Assembly (NCBI GenBank): GCA_015501595.1
Contig: JADNRX010000379.1
Span: 1-51,429, forward strand
Direction: 5' to 3'
DNA: 51,429 nt
Source: Hymenopellis radicata
Taxonomy: Eukaryota > Basidiomycota > Agaricomycetes > Agaricales > Physalacriaceae
Part shown: one piece after another, positions 1 to 12,230 of the stretch
Layout of the letters: each line of letters begins with the position of its first letter
How positions within the stretch are numbered: position 1 is the stretch's first letter
Program-made: the position numbers and the translations under genes
Notes under the pieces: generated by a model
What the model was told of the DNA's origin: nothing
The model's database searches: none
Seen by the model: only the letters and a program-made list of their open reading frames with translations

Positions 1-178
1 ACTCGAGGCTGGCCTGCAACTATTGAGTGAAATAACCATCTCCACTAAGAAGTACAAACTGTCAGTGACAGTACGTTATCTCTGTACGCATGCGCTTACT
101 CCACTTCTTCAGGCGAGCAAGATACGGTACCTCAGCCTCGAGTAGGAGCAACACTGAGGATGCACAACATAAGAATGT

Positions 179-617
179 CTAAGCAGTGAGAGAGCGAATG
201 CGCCTACTTTCTTTAATGTGCCCCCAGTGCCTGACCTTTTCGAATAACAGGGCAGGCTTGTGCCAGAGATCTATTGGGATCCTATCGAAGAGAGTATCCC
301 AAACTGCCTCGGGCAACTGGGGTGTCCGTGAGGCCAGATCACGTAGACGCTGTGTCGTGGTGAGCACTGTTCGCGTTTAACCATAGCTCAACTGGATCAA
401 CATTCGAGTCAGTACGTATATCAGAAGCGCGGATGGATCTCGCACCGTAGGGGCCGATGAGGTCTTCATAAGCAGCCGTTTGCGCAAGTTCCAAGTAATT
501 TTCACTGGCGTCGACTAGTTCTTGTTGTTCCTTATCGTAAAGAGCTTGTCTGGATATACCAAGGAGCGGATTAGTTCTGGCCTATCATCGTACCCAACTG
601 GCCCACCTATCGGTCAT
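179..617 (-). pseudogene. Relic of unknown gene family X, copy 1
   Basis: I do not recognise the family, but this stretch is a clear paralogue of the gene at 35050-36011. Shared blocks read NYLELAQTAAYEDLIGPYG here and NYLEFAQVAPYEDLISPYG there, then WPHG, then LFDRIPIDLWHKPALL here and LFDGVPIDLCQKPSLP there. A start ATG fits at 617-615, followed by an intron whose acceptor precedes the block RQALYDKEQQELV. The blocks lie in different frames: the frame of WLNANS meets a stop before WPHG, and the PIDLW block (367-179) is shifted again. At least two frame breaks make this a probable pseudogene. It lies 240 bp downstream of USP copy A on the same strand, the same gene order as USP copy C followed by X copy 2. 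Confidence 0.6.
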
Positions 618-859
618 GTTCAGATTGAAATGTAGAGAAGAAGAAGGATTGGATGTCAATAAAAGAGGCGGAGGGGACTGTGGGTACTTATATTGAAACG
701 AGACAAGGACCTTAACAACCTTCAACTTGATACAGAACAAGCATTCGTTCATCCAAAGAAGGAACCTCTTGTGTCAATTTCTCAAACCGAACAAGGTGAC
801 CTAGGAATAGAACAACGAACGTAGTACTAGATTAGACGGTACGTTTTCAACTACGGTTC

Positions 860-3439
860 TCAGATTCGTTCGTAGAAAAGAACATAGGCTGTCTTATCAG
901 AAGGAGGACTCGTTGTAAGAGGCAGCCTGAGAGACAGAATATCGTCTCTTGGGACAGTAGAGACAGTCCTGTCGTTCATACGAAGCCACGGACGAACGTC
1001 GTCTTTCACTGGAGCACGATAACAGTCAATGTCATGACCGGGATGCGTCATGTCGGCAGTATAATGGCCAGTGACGGCGGTCCTTCCGTGATGGTGCACA
1101 ACTATGGTAGTTGTATTACATCGCGGCAGACGAGAGGACAGTGCAACTTACCTCCGACAAGTTTGTACTGAATACTGGAGGAAAGCGAGCAATAGGGTGC
1201 TATCAGCTCTGTTTGTCGTAAGCATCGCGCATTGGTTAAATGGCTCGCAACCTGCCTGAGGGTATGTCCACAACTGTATCCACACGAATCGGTTTGAAGG
1301 CTTTTCTGGTTTCCATTGAGTTGCTGTCAAAGACCCATCGCCCAAGTCGTATCACAAGCACAGCGGGTAATTGCTCAAAATAGCATCGTCCTCCTAGTTG
1401 TCGGAAAAACGTTTGAATGCCGCTTTTAACATCTAAGACCGTTTCCTACGTGAGCTTAGTAGGTTAGGAATGAATGTTCCTTAGATGTATGCTTACCGTT
1501 ATGGGGAGTCTCAATAAGAATTCGGGAGTCTCAGAGATGAGAGTACTGAATAATCTGTACACCGCAGTCTCTTTCGTGCTCTCAAACCGGTACCCATCGT
1601 ACTCCCGTCGAAGTTCTTGGGCGGAAGGTTTCCAAGTTGGTGACGAAAGAGAGCGACGAATCATGTCAAATTCGACGTTCAGGACCGACAGGTATTCCAC
1701 CAAAAATTCTCCGCAGTCTTCTTCGCTTTGAAATGTGGCCTTATAGTAAACGAGATCAGCCTTGACGAATGTTGGGGAAAATTGGTCCGGCTGCACTGCG
1801 ATGGGCTGCGAGGTGAAAAATCTAGGAAGAGCATTGGCAAGCGCATCAGACAGTTTCGTGGGGTTGAGATAAAAGCCTGTGCTCAAATCTCTGGTAACCC
1901 ACGAGTCGGCCTCAGGACGTCGGTCTTCGACCTGGTGATAGAACATCCTTACAAACTCAATAGTCGCATGGACAAGAGGCGCTATATGACCGAACTCGTC
2001 CCGATTCAAGACGTCCCCAAGTTGAAGGAATAGCCGAGCAAACACTGAAGTGTGAATCAGACCTTGTAAACCCGCATTTCGGAAACACATGTTTTGGGGA
2101 TTGTATAGTCCGTGGGATTCGAAACGCCACAGGCGAGCATCATGCTCGTCGGGACCGTGCTCAAGAAGGGTTGCCAGTTTCGCATGCCTAGGGCGCGCAG
2201 GTTGCACGGATGCAGTGGGTAAAGCACTTGGTGGTGTATGGTTACGAGCTGTACTGTCCATTGGAAGAGCAGAAGAAGACGATTGAAAGCCGCCACTATA
2301 CGCCATTCGCTGGCCCGAAGAAGTGGATGTGGTAGACGAAAGCGGTTTTATCACATTCGGAACGGGCGAAGACGTTTTTGGTGTTGGAGGCTGACCGGAG
2401 CGACGAAGACTGGCAGGGATAGTATGAGGCTGCCCCCGAGGTTTAGGGATTTTAACAGGGATAGTTTGGGGATTTGTCCATAGTGGGACCTGCGAGTCCC
2501 TTGGGCGCTTTGCAATGAATTGACACCGTGATCAACAGTTGACTGTCGGCGCGCACACAGATCAGGTTGTCCTTCGGCACTTGATCGATGGAAACAACGG
2601 TAGCGTGTGGTTGACATCACTCCCAAAACAGAAGTATCGATAACTGAAGCGTTTCCCTGAACGACAGTTCGACGCTCACACCCAGTACTAATCAGACGGG
2701 GATAATTCGGTAATTCCTGAACCGGAGAAGGTTGAGGGACGCTTGACTGTCTCGGTGAACGCGAGGAAGAGTGCACCACAGGTCCATGAGTTGGGACCTG
2801 AGGGATGACGGGAGTAGGAGGCGGGAGGAAATGCTGTTGGCTTGTCGATGTGTACCTTCCCGGGTCATATCCCGTTGTGTGCAACACTCCGAGGACAGAA
2901 GTGTCGATAATCGGCTGGCGCACGGCGGTTTGAGGGACAATCGCGCTAGGCGGAATTCCAGCTTTGCGAAAGTCTTGTCGAGGAGGGAACTCTCCGTCCT
3001 CTGAGAGATAGTCGCATGGGCTCCCTTTGTACCGCTTCGCCTGCTGCCCTATCTGAGACTTCTTCACGGAAGTGTCTCCCTTCAAGGTCATGATTTTCTC
3101 CTCCAAGAGGCGGCACCGCGTAATTACGTCGCCACACTTCTTCTGGAGCGCGGCGTAAGTAGGGGGAAGGTCGACGGCTTCATCATTGGCTGCCATAGCC
3201 AGTTCATCTACGGTGATGAGCGCAAGTCAGATATGCTTCACGAAGAGGCACAATACGGACGCACAGTCCTGGAGGGGTCCAGAATCCTGAGCAATAGCCT
3301 GGATGACTTCGGTGTAGTTTTGGAACTTGTAGCCATTTTTTTGAGATTTCTGCGTCTTCGCGGCTTTCTTCCGTGCCTCCTTCAAATCGCGTCTCTCGCG
3401 ACAAGATAAAGTAGACGCGGTGGGAAATGAAAAACTCAT
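860..3439 (-). CDS. Ubiquitin carboxyl-terminal hydrolase-like protein, copy A
   Basis: Cysteine protease of the USP/UCH type (family knowledge: removes ubiquitin from proteins). Visible in order: a short first exon from the ATG at 3439 rich in Lys/Arg; a coiled-coil-like and Pro/Ser-rich linker (about 3196-2400); the Cys box HGLYNPQNMCFRNAGLQGL with the nucleophile codon at 2087-2085; EEDCGEFLVEYL, matching the family's (Q)xDxxEF block; FEQLPAVLVIRLGRW; then the His box VVHHHGRTAVTGHYTAD, WLRMND and the typical C-terminus AYVLFYERI ending at 860. An intron splits the domain just before the His box (YKLVG|VVHHHG) and the same site is used in copies B and C. The linker joins the catalytic exon in frame if an intron ends near 2420. 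No break was found, so this copy may be active. The 5' exon-intron structure near 3200-3440 is not resolved. Relatives with a similar layout are USP10/Ubp3-like enzymes. Confidence 0.8.
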
Positions 3440-4105
3440 GGTGCCGCCCATTGAACGACTTTTGTCCACAAAATACAAGGTCAATTATACCAAGCGTCGC
3501 CACAAATCTGTTTATGGAGTGTTATTGTACTTTACATCAAGAAAATATCAACGCGTACCATCAGCGAGCCACAACTTGTTGTTCTCATTCATCATTATCC
3601 TTGTCTCCATCTCGTCTGTGGCAAGAATCGCTCGCTAGGGTCGACGTCATTATTATTGAATTGAAACCAACTTGGCGGGAAGTCCGCGATTGTTGGATAC
3701 CGAAACCCACCTCTCGTGTTGCAGCGTGCTGTAGCCACCGAGTTATGGCGAGTTCAGACGATACAAACCACGGAGCCCTCTCTATACGCGCACATTGACT
3801 GATCAGAGTCAGCTAACCTAGAAATGAATTGTGGCGCTGTCTAGCCGTGTCACGAACTTCATGTGCTCCTCGCAACCGAATAATGCATTTGGTTCCTGCT
3901 CCGCCGTCATAATATTTCCGTATCCAGATGCAGAACAGAGTGTTGTTGGGGTGCTGGGAACATGGGCGTAGTGAGCAAAGGTGTTGATGATTGTTTACCA
4001 CCCCAAATGAGGCAATTCCGATGCCGCTTCCCGATTCCTAACCCCCAGCTCAGAAACTTCAACAATCGTACGTATATATTAACACTCTATATTGGACAAC
4101 GTTAT
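3440..4105. other. Intergenic spacer with conserved USP promoter
   Basis: No gene seen. The first part (about 3436-3572), upstream of copy A on the minus strand, is nearly identical to 6701-6842 upstream of copy B, so the tandem duplication included the promoter. The remainder has only short open frames without recognisable content. Confidence 0.6.
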
Positions 4106-6704
4106 TCAGATTCTTTCGTAGAACAGAACAAAGGGTGTTTTCGTAGAGGGCGTGCCGTCACGGCAAGTTTTGGTGGCGCGATAAACATCGGCTGCTCGTA
4201 CAGCGGAAACAGCCGTATCATTCATACGAAACCATGGACGAGCGTCTTCTTCATCTCGCGCACGACGATGGTGGAATCTGTGTCCAGGATGCGCTACATC
4301 GGCTGTGTAATGCCCGGTGATAGCGGTTGCTCCGTGATGGTACACGACTGAAAACATCATGTTCACGATGTGGAAGATTGAGATAGAGTTTACCACACAC
4401 CTCCGGAAAGTCTGTATTGAACAGTCGAGGGGGGTTGATAATAAGGAGTTAGGAATTCTGTCCGTGACAAAACGTGAGCAAGTTGTTCACGAGAACGTCG
4501 TGTGGCCTAACCTTCAGGTATATCGAGGACTTCTGGTATATCAATCATCTGGATGGTTTTGACGGTGGTTCGAACACTCCTTGCGTAGTCGAAGACAAAG
4601 CATCCGAGGTTTAACACAAGTACGGCCGGTAGTTGCTCAAAGTATGCTGGTTCACGGATATGCTGAAAGTACAGTCGAAGGCCTTCGGTGACGCTGGACA
4701 CATTTCTCTTTGTCATACTTAGCAGACGAAGACAAGATTGAAGGTAGAACGATCACTTACATTGATGGGAATCATCATCACAAAACTGCCAGGTTTCTCA
4801 GATATTGTAACACCGAAGAGAGAATATATCGCGGTTTGGTTCGTATGCATCATGTACTCAGAGTCGAGCTGAGAAGAGGAAGACCTCCAGGCGGGAGAGC
4901 GAAGTGAGCGGCGAATAAGGTCGAATTCGAAGTTGAGCTTCCTCAGATATTCAGCCAAAAATTCTCCGGAATCTTCTGCGCTTTGCATTACGAGCTGATA
5001 GAGGAGAAGGTTAGAAGGAGACCTCGAGGGTAGAACTCAACGCACATCTTCGCCCTGCTCGACTGCAATAGGCGCTGTCCTGAACAACATCGGCATAGCA
5101 GCAGTAAGCGCAGCGAATAGATCTGTACCGGGCCCGAGATAATGGCCGACCGTAATGTCTCTTCTGACCCACCAACTCTGTCGAGAAGTCCGCCCCCAGC
5201 CTGGCGATAGAACATCCTGATGAAGTCGACCGTCGCATGAACAAGTGGAGCTACGTGGATGAACTCATCACGTTCTAAAACATCCCCAAGCTGCAGAAAA
5301 AGCTGAGCAAACGCCGAGGTGTGGATGAGGCCTTGCAAAGCCGCATTTCGGAAACACATATTGTGCGGGTTGTATAGTCCGTGACATTCGAAATGCCACA
5401 GACGGGGGTCGGATCTGTCGGGGCCATACTCAAGAAGAGCTTTGAGTTTTTCTCGTTGCGTGCCGACGGTTCGGATAGGCACTGTAGTTGGACGGAGAGT
5501 AGAACTTGGTGCACGGGCCACGCTGTCGACCAGCGGAGCCGAATCAGCCATTTCGAGACGGTTATTGTATGCCATTGGTGAATTCGAGGAGGCTACAAAT
5601 GGCGCGGACGACGTCGACAAAGATAATATTGCTTAGAGGCATGGGTGATGTCGGATGCTGATCAGATCGAGACACACGTGAACGCGAGGAATGAGCGCGA
5701 AGTAATAGAGGTAGCTTCGTGGACCTGTTGTTCAGGCTGTGACCTGTGAATCCTTTGAGGAGCTACTGCTGAGCAGCAGAAGGGCGATCAAATTCTCGAG
5801 CCGGATCGCGCTGTGCGTCTTTGTTAACCTGACCCGACGATTGCGACGAGGCCCTCGCAGCAAGTGAAGCCGGAGGAGACTGTTGTTCGACTATTGGGGT
5901 GTATCTGGGAGGGTAACGTCTGGTTGGTGACATCACTCCCAAGACAGCATCGACACTTGGAGCGTTCTTAACCGGGCGGAGAGAATTTGATGAGTCTTGA
6001 GGTTGACCGGGTTGAGGGACGCTTCGCTGTCTTGATGAACGCGAGGAAGAGTGCACAACAGGTTCATAAGCTCGAACCTGGGGGATGACGGGAGTAGGAG
6101 GTGAAGGAAAGCGCTGTTGGCCTCTCGATGCGTAAATAGCCGGGTTATGCCGTGTTGTGTGCAACATCGCGAGGACAGAAGTGTCGACAATCGGCTGGCG
6201 CTCGGCGGTTTGAGGGACAATCGCGCTAGGCGGAATTCCAGCTTTGCGAAAGTCTTGTCGAGGAGGGAACTCTCCGTCCTCTGAGAAATAGTCGTATGGC
6301 TTCGCCTGCTGCTCTATCTGCAACTTCTTCACGGAAGGTTTATAGGCTTTGTGAAGGTTTTCGAGGAAAGTGTCTCCCTTCAAGGCCATGATTTTCTCCT
6401 CCAAGAGGCGGACCTCTACATTAACTGCACGGCACTGCGTAATTACGTCGCCACACTTCTTCTGGAGCTCGGCGTAGGTAGGGGGAAAGTCGACGGGATC
6501 GATATGGAAGAACAGCCCTTGGAGGTGGCCGGGTTCATCAATGACGGTCATAGCCAGTTCATCTACGACAGCAAATCAGATATGCTTCACGAAGCGCCAA
6601 ACGAACGTACAGGCTTTCTTCTGTGCCTCGTTCAGGTAGCGACTAGATAGAGTAGACGCAGTGGAGGTCGCGAGAGTAGCCGCGGTGGAGGATGATAAAC
6701 TCAT
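4106..6704 (-). pseudogene. Ubiquitin carboxyl-terminal hydrolase-like, copy B (broken)
   Basis: Tandem paralogue of copy A, offset by about 3265 bp, with the same order of parts: start ATG at 6704, coiled-coil and Pro/Ser-rich linker (6551-5763), Cys box HGLYNPHNMCFRNAALQGL, EDSGEFLAEYL, FEQLPAVLVLNLGCF, His box VVYHHGATAITGHYTAD, WFRMND and the end FVLFYERI at 4106. Two lesions break it. The frame is lost in a run of C at 5193-5197 (plus strand); after one extra base the alignment to copy A resumes as QSWWVRRDITVGHYL. Later the same frame meets TGA at 5039-5037 before PSNLLLYQLVMQSAEDSG. The first exon also lacks about 100 bp present in copy A. The catalytic Cys and His codons remain. The single-base break could be a sequencing error, but the stop is separate evidence for decay. 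The active-site region may still be expressed as fragments. Confidence 0.75.
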
Positions 6705-7506
6705 GGTGTCGCTCATTGAACGATTTTTGTCCACAAAATACAAGGTCAATTATACCAAGCGTCGCCACAAATCTGTTTATGGAGTGTTATTGTACTTTGC
6801 ATCAAGAAAAAGATTAATGCATACCATCAGCGAGCCACAACAGTTGTTCTCGTTCTTGGAGTTTTGATTATCCTTGTTTCCATCTCGTCTGTGGAAAAGG
6901 ATCAGCGCTGGGGTCGACGTCATTATTATTGAAGCGAAACTAGTCTCGAAACCAGACTGAGTGAGGTGTATGAACAGTCGTTCCTCCCACTTACATGAAT
7001 CCAACTTCCAAGTTCAAGGCGAAGTCGACATTTGCACGCCAAAATGCAGAACCTCTGTTATTGTGGCACGTCGAATCCAATTCAGTGTCTCAGAAGAATG
7101 TGATGCCTCCCCGTAAACCGGAAACCGTTGGCGGTGGTCACGGTAATTAACCGCACAGCATGCCTCCAACGCAACAAAATGTTACGATGCGACTGAACAG
7201 TCATTTGTTCGAATCCTGTGTACGAACAGCCACCTGTGCTGTCGCGGGGTGGTGGACGCGGATGAAAGGCTGCGTTCGGATTTCACCGGTCCTCAGGGAC
7301 ATCTGCCATGATCCACGCCTATCCGAAGCTTCACCTTGAGCATTGAAGCTGTTGTACGATCTTGTTAATTAGATAACGACCTGCAGGATGTCTACATGCC
7401 TGTACTTGACTTACTACCATACCGTCGTATTTCTTTTTGAAAACAACGACTTGAAATCAGTGTCAATCAGAAAGTACGTCGACTTAAGCCTTCACAGCTG
7501 CATCGC
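6705..7506. other. Intergenic region, no gene seen
   Basis: The first 140 bp are the copy B promoter, nearly identical to that of copy A. The remainder, to the DPH1 stop, holds only short open frames without recognisable features. A stretch near 7208 resembles a tRNA T-loop but has no matching D or anticodon arms. Confidence 0.5.
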
Positions 7507-8880
7507 TCAGCTCAGGAAGCGCCCAGTCTTCCGAGCCTCCGCCCACCGACTGCCACGTTTGTAAAAGTCCATGGGGTGTGCACCGTCCTCTCCTTGCCAT
7601 TGACCAAGAGCCACACCAGCCTCGTATACGCTCAACAACGGCTTCTCGAAAGCGCTACCCCAATCAATGGAAAGACGAGGACATGATGTCTGAACGAAAA
7701 CATCGATATGGGGTGCAAATAGAGACAGTTTCGCAGGAGACAGCTCGGAGAGGAGGATAGGAATGGGTGTGAGGCTCGATTCGACCGAATCGACTCCTTT
7801 TGGAGGAGACGATGCGGCATGGACTAACGCGTCCAGATGTCCTGTACTCCCTTGTCTCCCCAGGGTTCCAAGGATGATTCCCCATGTCTTCCCCGTCCTA
7901 GCCCTTTCCACTGCACTCGCGCGCGCCCGCCGCATAGCAGCGTGATCATACCCTTCTCGGGTCAGCTTTTTGGAATATGGATCGTAGCGAAAAGCTGGGA
8001 GACCCGGATTGGCGAGCATAGCGGCTTCAAGATGAAAGCGACCGTCGCCGAGATAGATGATCGCATCGGCGTCATCTGAAAGCGATGGTGCGGTGCAGCC
8101 CAAGATTTCTCCGGGGGAAAGTGGATGTGCGCGAGGAATGGAGGTATTGTAGTCCACGGAAAGGGTGTCATGCAACGCAGATAGAGCGCTGGCAAATTGG
8201 ATCGTGGATACGAGCGCAATACGCGTCTTTTCGGCATCCCCGCTTTCAGAATCCTCCCCAGCAGAAATAGCCAAATGACGATGAGCGGTGATCTTTTCAC
8301 CGACGTCTGCAACATCCTCGACTAGGTGCTGCAGTCCTTGTTTCCCAGTTGGAATGTTCAGCTTGATTGTTTCCTCCAAGTGCCGCGAGTCTATGGCAAT
8401 CTCCACGAAGACATAGAGGGTCCTCAGGCCGCCCTCGTCGTTTACGTTCATAGGGACCAGACAGCTGTGGCCGTAGTGGACCAAAAAGTCACAACCGAGA
8501 GCTCTCGCAGTGTAATCATCGACACAACAGGCTCCATAAGTTACATCTCCGAGTATCACTGTTGTTGCCTCCGTAAAGCGTTCGATAATGTCCGCTATAA
8601 TGCATGCAAACATTTGTAGACCTTCTGGGAGTTGTAACCCGACGCATTGCGCGCCGAACTTTTGGATCTGTGAGATCGTCTTGGGCAGCTCGAATGAATA
8701 GTTGGAGGGCAAGACAGAGATGGCGGCATCGAGGGCGGGAGATGATGGGAATTGCGGCGGTGTGTAGGACGATGAGGCAGACTTGAAAGCCTTTTTCGAG
8801 GTTGTACCGACGAATTTTCGCCGGCGTGGCTTTGTTGCAGACGATTCAGCGTGCAAGGAGGTGGTTGTGGTTGATGACAT
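7507..8880 (-). CDS. DPH1: Diphthamide biosynthesis protein 1 (2-(3-amino-3-carboxypropyl)histidine synthase subunit)
   Basis: First step of diphthamide synthesis: with Dph2 it moves the 3-amino-3-carboxypropyl group of S-adenosylmethionine onto a histidine of elongation factor 2, using a 4Fe-4S cluster (family knowledge). The open frame is a single exon of 457 residues, close to the usual 425-445. Seen: [13 protein letters not shown] near 57-69, [10 protein letters not shown] near 82-91, [12 protein letters not shown] at about 111-122 and [10 protein letters not shown]. The three expected cluster cysteines are present, one in each domain: 118 or 119 (GACC), 262 (ILGCTAP) and 400 ([12 protein letters not shown]). 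The C-terminus [10 protein letters not shown] also fits. The N-terminal 45 residues are Ser/Thr-rich and basic and probably disordered. The gene is divergent from the FHA-RING gene with only 212 bp between the start codons. No lesion seen. Confidence 0.95.
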   Translation of the reverse strand: MSSTTTTSLHAESSATKPRRRKFVGTTSKKAFKSASSSYTPPQFPSSPALDAAISVLPSNYSFELPKTISQIQKFGAQCVGLQLPEGLQMFACIIADIIERFTEATTVILGDVTYGACCVDDYTARALGCDFLVHYGHSCLVPMNVNDEGGLRTLYVFVEIAIDSRHLEETIKLNIPTGKQGLQHLVEDVADVGEKITAHRHLAISAGEDSESGDAEKTRIALVSTIQFASALSALHDTLSVDYNTSIPRAHPLSPGEILGCTAPSLSDDADAIIYLGDGRFHLEAAMLANPGLPAFRYDPYSKKLTREGYDHAAMRRARASAVERARTGKTWGIILGTLGRQGSTGHLDALVHAASSPPKGVDSVESSLTPIPILLSELSPAKLSLFAPHIDVFVQTSCPRLSIDWGSAFEKPLLSVYEAGVALGQWQGEDGAHPMDFYKRGSRWAEARKTGRFLS

Positions 8881-9092
8881 TTTTGATTACACGATCGAAT
8901 GCCGTGGTCTCGACCCTTATTCGGTAGTCCTGTTATAGAAGGTGCCTGATTTGGTAGAGCCACCAACTCTTTGTTTTGCAACCTGCCTCGCAGTTCGTGT
9001 GGCGTACTGGCCACATCATGAACTGAATTCCCTCGACTAGCCACAGCCATATCTACTAGCCTATCACGAACTCAACAACGACTTGCCCTGCG
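8881..9092. promoter_or_regulatory. Short divergent promoter between DPH1 and FHA-RING gene
   Basis: The 212 bp between the two start codons must contain both promoters and both 5' leaders. I see no clear TATA box. Confidence 0.5.
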
Positions 9093-10290
9093 ATGAACCC
9101 TTCACACCAACATTCCCCCGCCATTCCAAGCTCAACGCCGCCGCGGGGTACGATCCTCGGGCTGCTGCGCGGGCGACGGAGCCACGAGCTCCCTGCCGTC
9201 GTTATCGGCAGTTCTATTGAAGCACGACCGCAACCAGTACCGGTCGTAGAACCGCCCACGGTGGTGGCGCTCTCGACTGCGCGGGGACCGAGCCACCGCA
9301 TTAGGCTCGTCCCACACCTTGACACTCGTCGATCGCTCAAGTTCGACCCAATCACACGCGATCTGAGGGAAGGCGAACCCTCCCTCCGCATTGGGCGAGC
9401 CAATGCCCACTCTAGCGCTTCCCCACAGAATATTATGCCCCAACCACATCCCACTTCCGGTAAAATCGCCTTCAAGAGCAAGGTCGTTTCTCGCACTCAT
9501 GCAGAGATGTGGGTTGATGCCGATGGTCAGTTCTTTGTTCGCGATACCCGCTCATCGAGTGGGACGTTCTTGAACCGCCAGCGCCTAAGTCCGGCCAATG
9601 ACGAGAGTCCACCAAAGCAAGTCAAGGATGGAGATATCCTACAACTCGGTGTCGATTATCAAGGCGGCACAGAGGACATTTACAAGTGCGTCAAGATGCG
9701 GGTTGAACTTGGACGGGAATGGCAGGATGGCAGGAATGCATTCAAGTATGTTCCCAGTATTCTAATTGTGTATCCTTTTAATTGTGTGAATAGTACGAGT
9801 GCCATGAAAAATCTCAAATCACTTCGCATCTACCACTCCGAAACCTGCCAATTGCAAGACTAATATACCTGATTGTTGCATATGTCTCTATCCTGTGACG
9901 ATCCGCCAGGCACTCTTCATTGCGCCTTGCTCGCACACATTCCACTACAAATGTCTCCGCCCATTACTCCTCAATCATCCAGCGTTCTCGTGCCCCCTCT
10001 GTCGCACATTTGCGGACCTCGATGAAGATGTCGAGATTGAGGTTGAGGAGAGCGAAGAGGAGATCGTACTCGAAGAGGAACTCGAAAAAGATGTAAAAGA
10101 GAAGCGGGAGAGAGATGCAGGCGCAGAGACAGAGGTTGAGACGGACCAAAATGGCCGCTCACGGCTTTGGCCTGGCATGGACTTGGTGGCGGACGCAGAG
10201 GACCAAGATGTCCTGATGCCCCACGCCATGGGCATGAACGATACGGTGGTTCAGCAGGTCAAGTATCCCTACGCGCCCCTTCCTTCTTAA
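9093..10290 (+). CDS. FHA-RING E3 ubiquitin ligase (Dma1/CHFR-like), apparent frameshift
   Basis: Relatives (Dma1/Dma2 in yeasts, RNF8/CHFR in animals) bind phosphothreonine through the FHA domain and ubiquitinate mitotic regulators. Exon 1 is 9093-9745 and carries the FHA domain (about residues 71-205) with the binding residues in LRIGRAN (98-104), VVSRTHAE (131-138) and SSGTFLN (155-161). The intron 9746-9793 joins in frame to give NAFN-TSAMKNLKSLR, the conserved linker. That frame stops at TAA near 9861, while the RING finger CCICLYPV...CSHTFHYKC...CPLCR lies one base out of phase and is complete (C3H2C3). No GT lies between, so a second ordinary intron cannot fix this. One extra A in the run at 9807-9811 would. 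The C-terminus is an acidic Glu-rich tail ending at 10290. Sure of the family; the frameshift is probably a sequence error. Confidence 0.85.
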
Positions 10291-10657
10291 ATTTTACGAG
10301 TTGTATTTATCTCTACGTCACCACGACTTCGTGGATGATTCATTCCAGTTTGTGATATCTTTCTACCTTACTTTCGGTGCGCCACACATATCCCCTATTT
10401 TACTTGCCGCGTCTCCGACTTCAAATATTGTTCTTGGCAAGAAATGGTCTTTCGTAAGGCTATGAAGAGAGAGTGTAGCTACCCGTCGATAGACAGTCGT
10501 AGAGACTTGGGATGCGCGGGTTGATCAGTAATCCATCTCCAACAACGTCCAGTCCCCGAGGGTAAAAATGTCAGCGTAGTGCTAATGGTATATACACGCA
10601 AAAATGGCGCGATATAGTCTACAGAGTCTATCAAGTGGCAACTAAGCCCAAAAGAGA
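10291..10657. other. Convergent 3' intergenic region
   Basis: Lies between the stop of the FHA-RING gene (plus) and the stop of the DUF1275 gene (minus). It should hold both 3' untranslated regions. Nothing else seen. Confidence 0.5.
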
Positions 10658-11678
10658 TCAATTCTTCTTCTTGTTGGGCACAAAGATCCAAGAGAGCGAG
10701 ATGAGCACACGGAAACCGCAGCCAATTCCCAAAGCGCCAGGAGCACCTATAGCACCCAATATAGCGCGACCTATGAATGCACCGAGGAAGAGGGCGCCTG
10801 CTGCAATCAGCTTATGGTCCCGCGTCTTCACTTTGTGCTTCAAGTTAAACAGTTTGGGGTCGCAGACGAGTTCAACCCAGACGGTTGTTAATACGACTGA
10901 AAAGATGTCAGAATCCTGGGGCCACCATCAATGAATGTACTGGGAAACCCACTCGTCGTTGTGAACTGCGTGTTCAGCCGCTTCCCCACGATACCCTGCA
11001 CGCCGAGGCTCGCGCTCATGAACGCGACACAGACAAACGAGAGCGTGTTGGTCCACGCCGGGAACGCGCGCTCGTCCGCGACGCCCGGTTGGCCGCTTTT
11101 GTAGATGGTGACCGCAGCGGCCATGGTGAGCAGGGCCTGCAGGAAGGTCGCGAAAATAAGCCAGATGCGTTTGTGGGCTCCCATCTTGTCGCCGAGCCGA
11201 CCGACGAACGCGCCAGCGTTGAACGCAAGGAGCGACGTCAGCGCCTGCCTGTCGGCGATGTGAAAGTCCGAGGAGCGGTGCCCATGAGAGCCGTCAAACA
11301 ACCGCGCGATAGCCAGCCCAAGCTACAGAAGGAAGGGGTGTCCTTAAAAGTAAGACGCGAAGGGAATAAGGGTAACGCACCTGCGCAAAATTGCCCGTCT
11401 GGAATCCACACCAGACGAATATCGCAGAGAACGAAATCACATCTCTACACGTAGGGCAAGTTAGCCAAACTCGATTGCCAGTCGATCACTTACATGTATC
11501 CAGTCATAAAGCAATACGCAGCGAGCGGCACAGTAGACTCCTTCGGATCCACATCCTCGTTCAGATGCGACCAGAACGAAACGCTAGCCGGCGCCTCCTT
11601 CGGGGCATGCGCAACCTCTGGGTCGCCCCCCACGGTCGTGAAGGTATCGGACTTTTGCAGACCGGAGATCTCAGCCAT
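10658..11678 (-). CDS. DUF1275 (YoaK-like) membrane protein
   Basis: Multi-pass membrane protein of the DUF1275 family; its substrate is unknown. Exon 1 is 11678-11494, exon 2 is 11444-11381 and two more follow. The first joint reads TGYIDVISFSAIFVW and then CGFQTGNFAQ, the family signature. Exon 3 carries ADRQALTSLLAFNAGAF, then a long hydrophobic run (IWLIFATFLQALLTMAAAV) and FVCVAFMSASLGVQG. The last intron, roughly 10910-10960, joins NTQFTTTI to VLTTVWVELVCDPKLF. The C-terminal helix region is followed by the basic end PNKKKN. Six to seven membrane segments are likely; the first 45 residues are a soluble lead. The gene lies head to tail with coatomer alpha on the same strand, 552 bp downstream of its stop. 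All splice joints tested close in frame. Confidence 0.85.
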
Positions 11679-12230
11679 TTAATGAAAGAGGGACTACGAG
11701 TGGGAACTGGGAGACAGATGCGGGGGGGAGCCTTGACTCTGCCCGAGTGCTTGACAGTCCTTTTTCAAGGGAACGGCAGTCTATATCCTTGGCATCTTCA
11801 GATCGGAAATCCGCTTTCAAAACGCTTACGGCCGAGGCACGGAACTGATTACGGACCAGAGTCCTCTTGGCGTCCGGACTGCATTCGGAGCTGAATCGCA
11901 GTGCAGAAAACCTGGAAAATAACCTGAGTACGATTATAAAGGAGGAGGCAACCTATCCTGGCCACAGGAGCCTCGCGTCGTGGAGCTTACGGAGATCAAA
12001 GTTGTGCATTACTTTAATTTACCGGTCTGTACGTGTTCAGGTCCAGACTTGCCAACTTATCACCGCACTAACTACCTCACCCGAACACCCAAGAGATTGT
12101 ACTGTATATAATACAGTACAGCATGCGCGTTTCGAAGAAAGAGCCAAGACCCAAACGAACAACAAGCGTCTAGAATTCCAAAGTGCAGAGAAATAAAATA
12201 TCTTTTCGTATCAACACAACTGTACAATAA
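11679..12230. other. Intergenic region with a palindrome
   Basis: Contains the promoter of the DUF1275 gene (minus strand) and the 3' end of coatomer alpha. The perfect inverted repeat at 12099-12119 is described separately. No gene seen. Confidence 0.5.
12099..12119. repeat. Perfect inverted repeat, 9 bp arms, 3 bp loop
   Basis: The arms GTACTGTAT and ATACAGTAC are exact reverse complements around ATA. It could be a hairpin in a 3' end, a binding site for a dimeric protein, or the remains of a small inverted-repeat element. Related TACACTGTAC-type palindromes lie at 33839 and 43074. Confidence 0.6.

Noticed and set aside
7195..7230. tRNA-like T-loop (GTTCGAATCC)
   Set aside because: No D-arm, anticodon arm or acceptor pairing could be found in the preceding 70 bases.
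9794..9858. GC-AG intron to repair the FHA-RING frame
   Set aside because: A GC donor at 9801 would restore the phase but has a poor donor sequence and would delete the conserved AMKNLKSLR linker.
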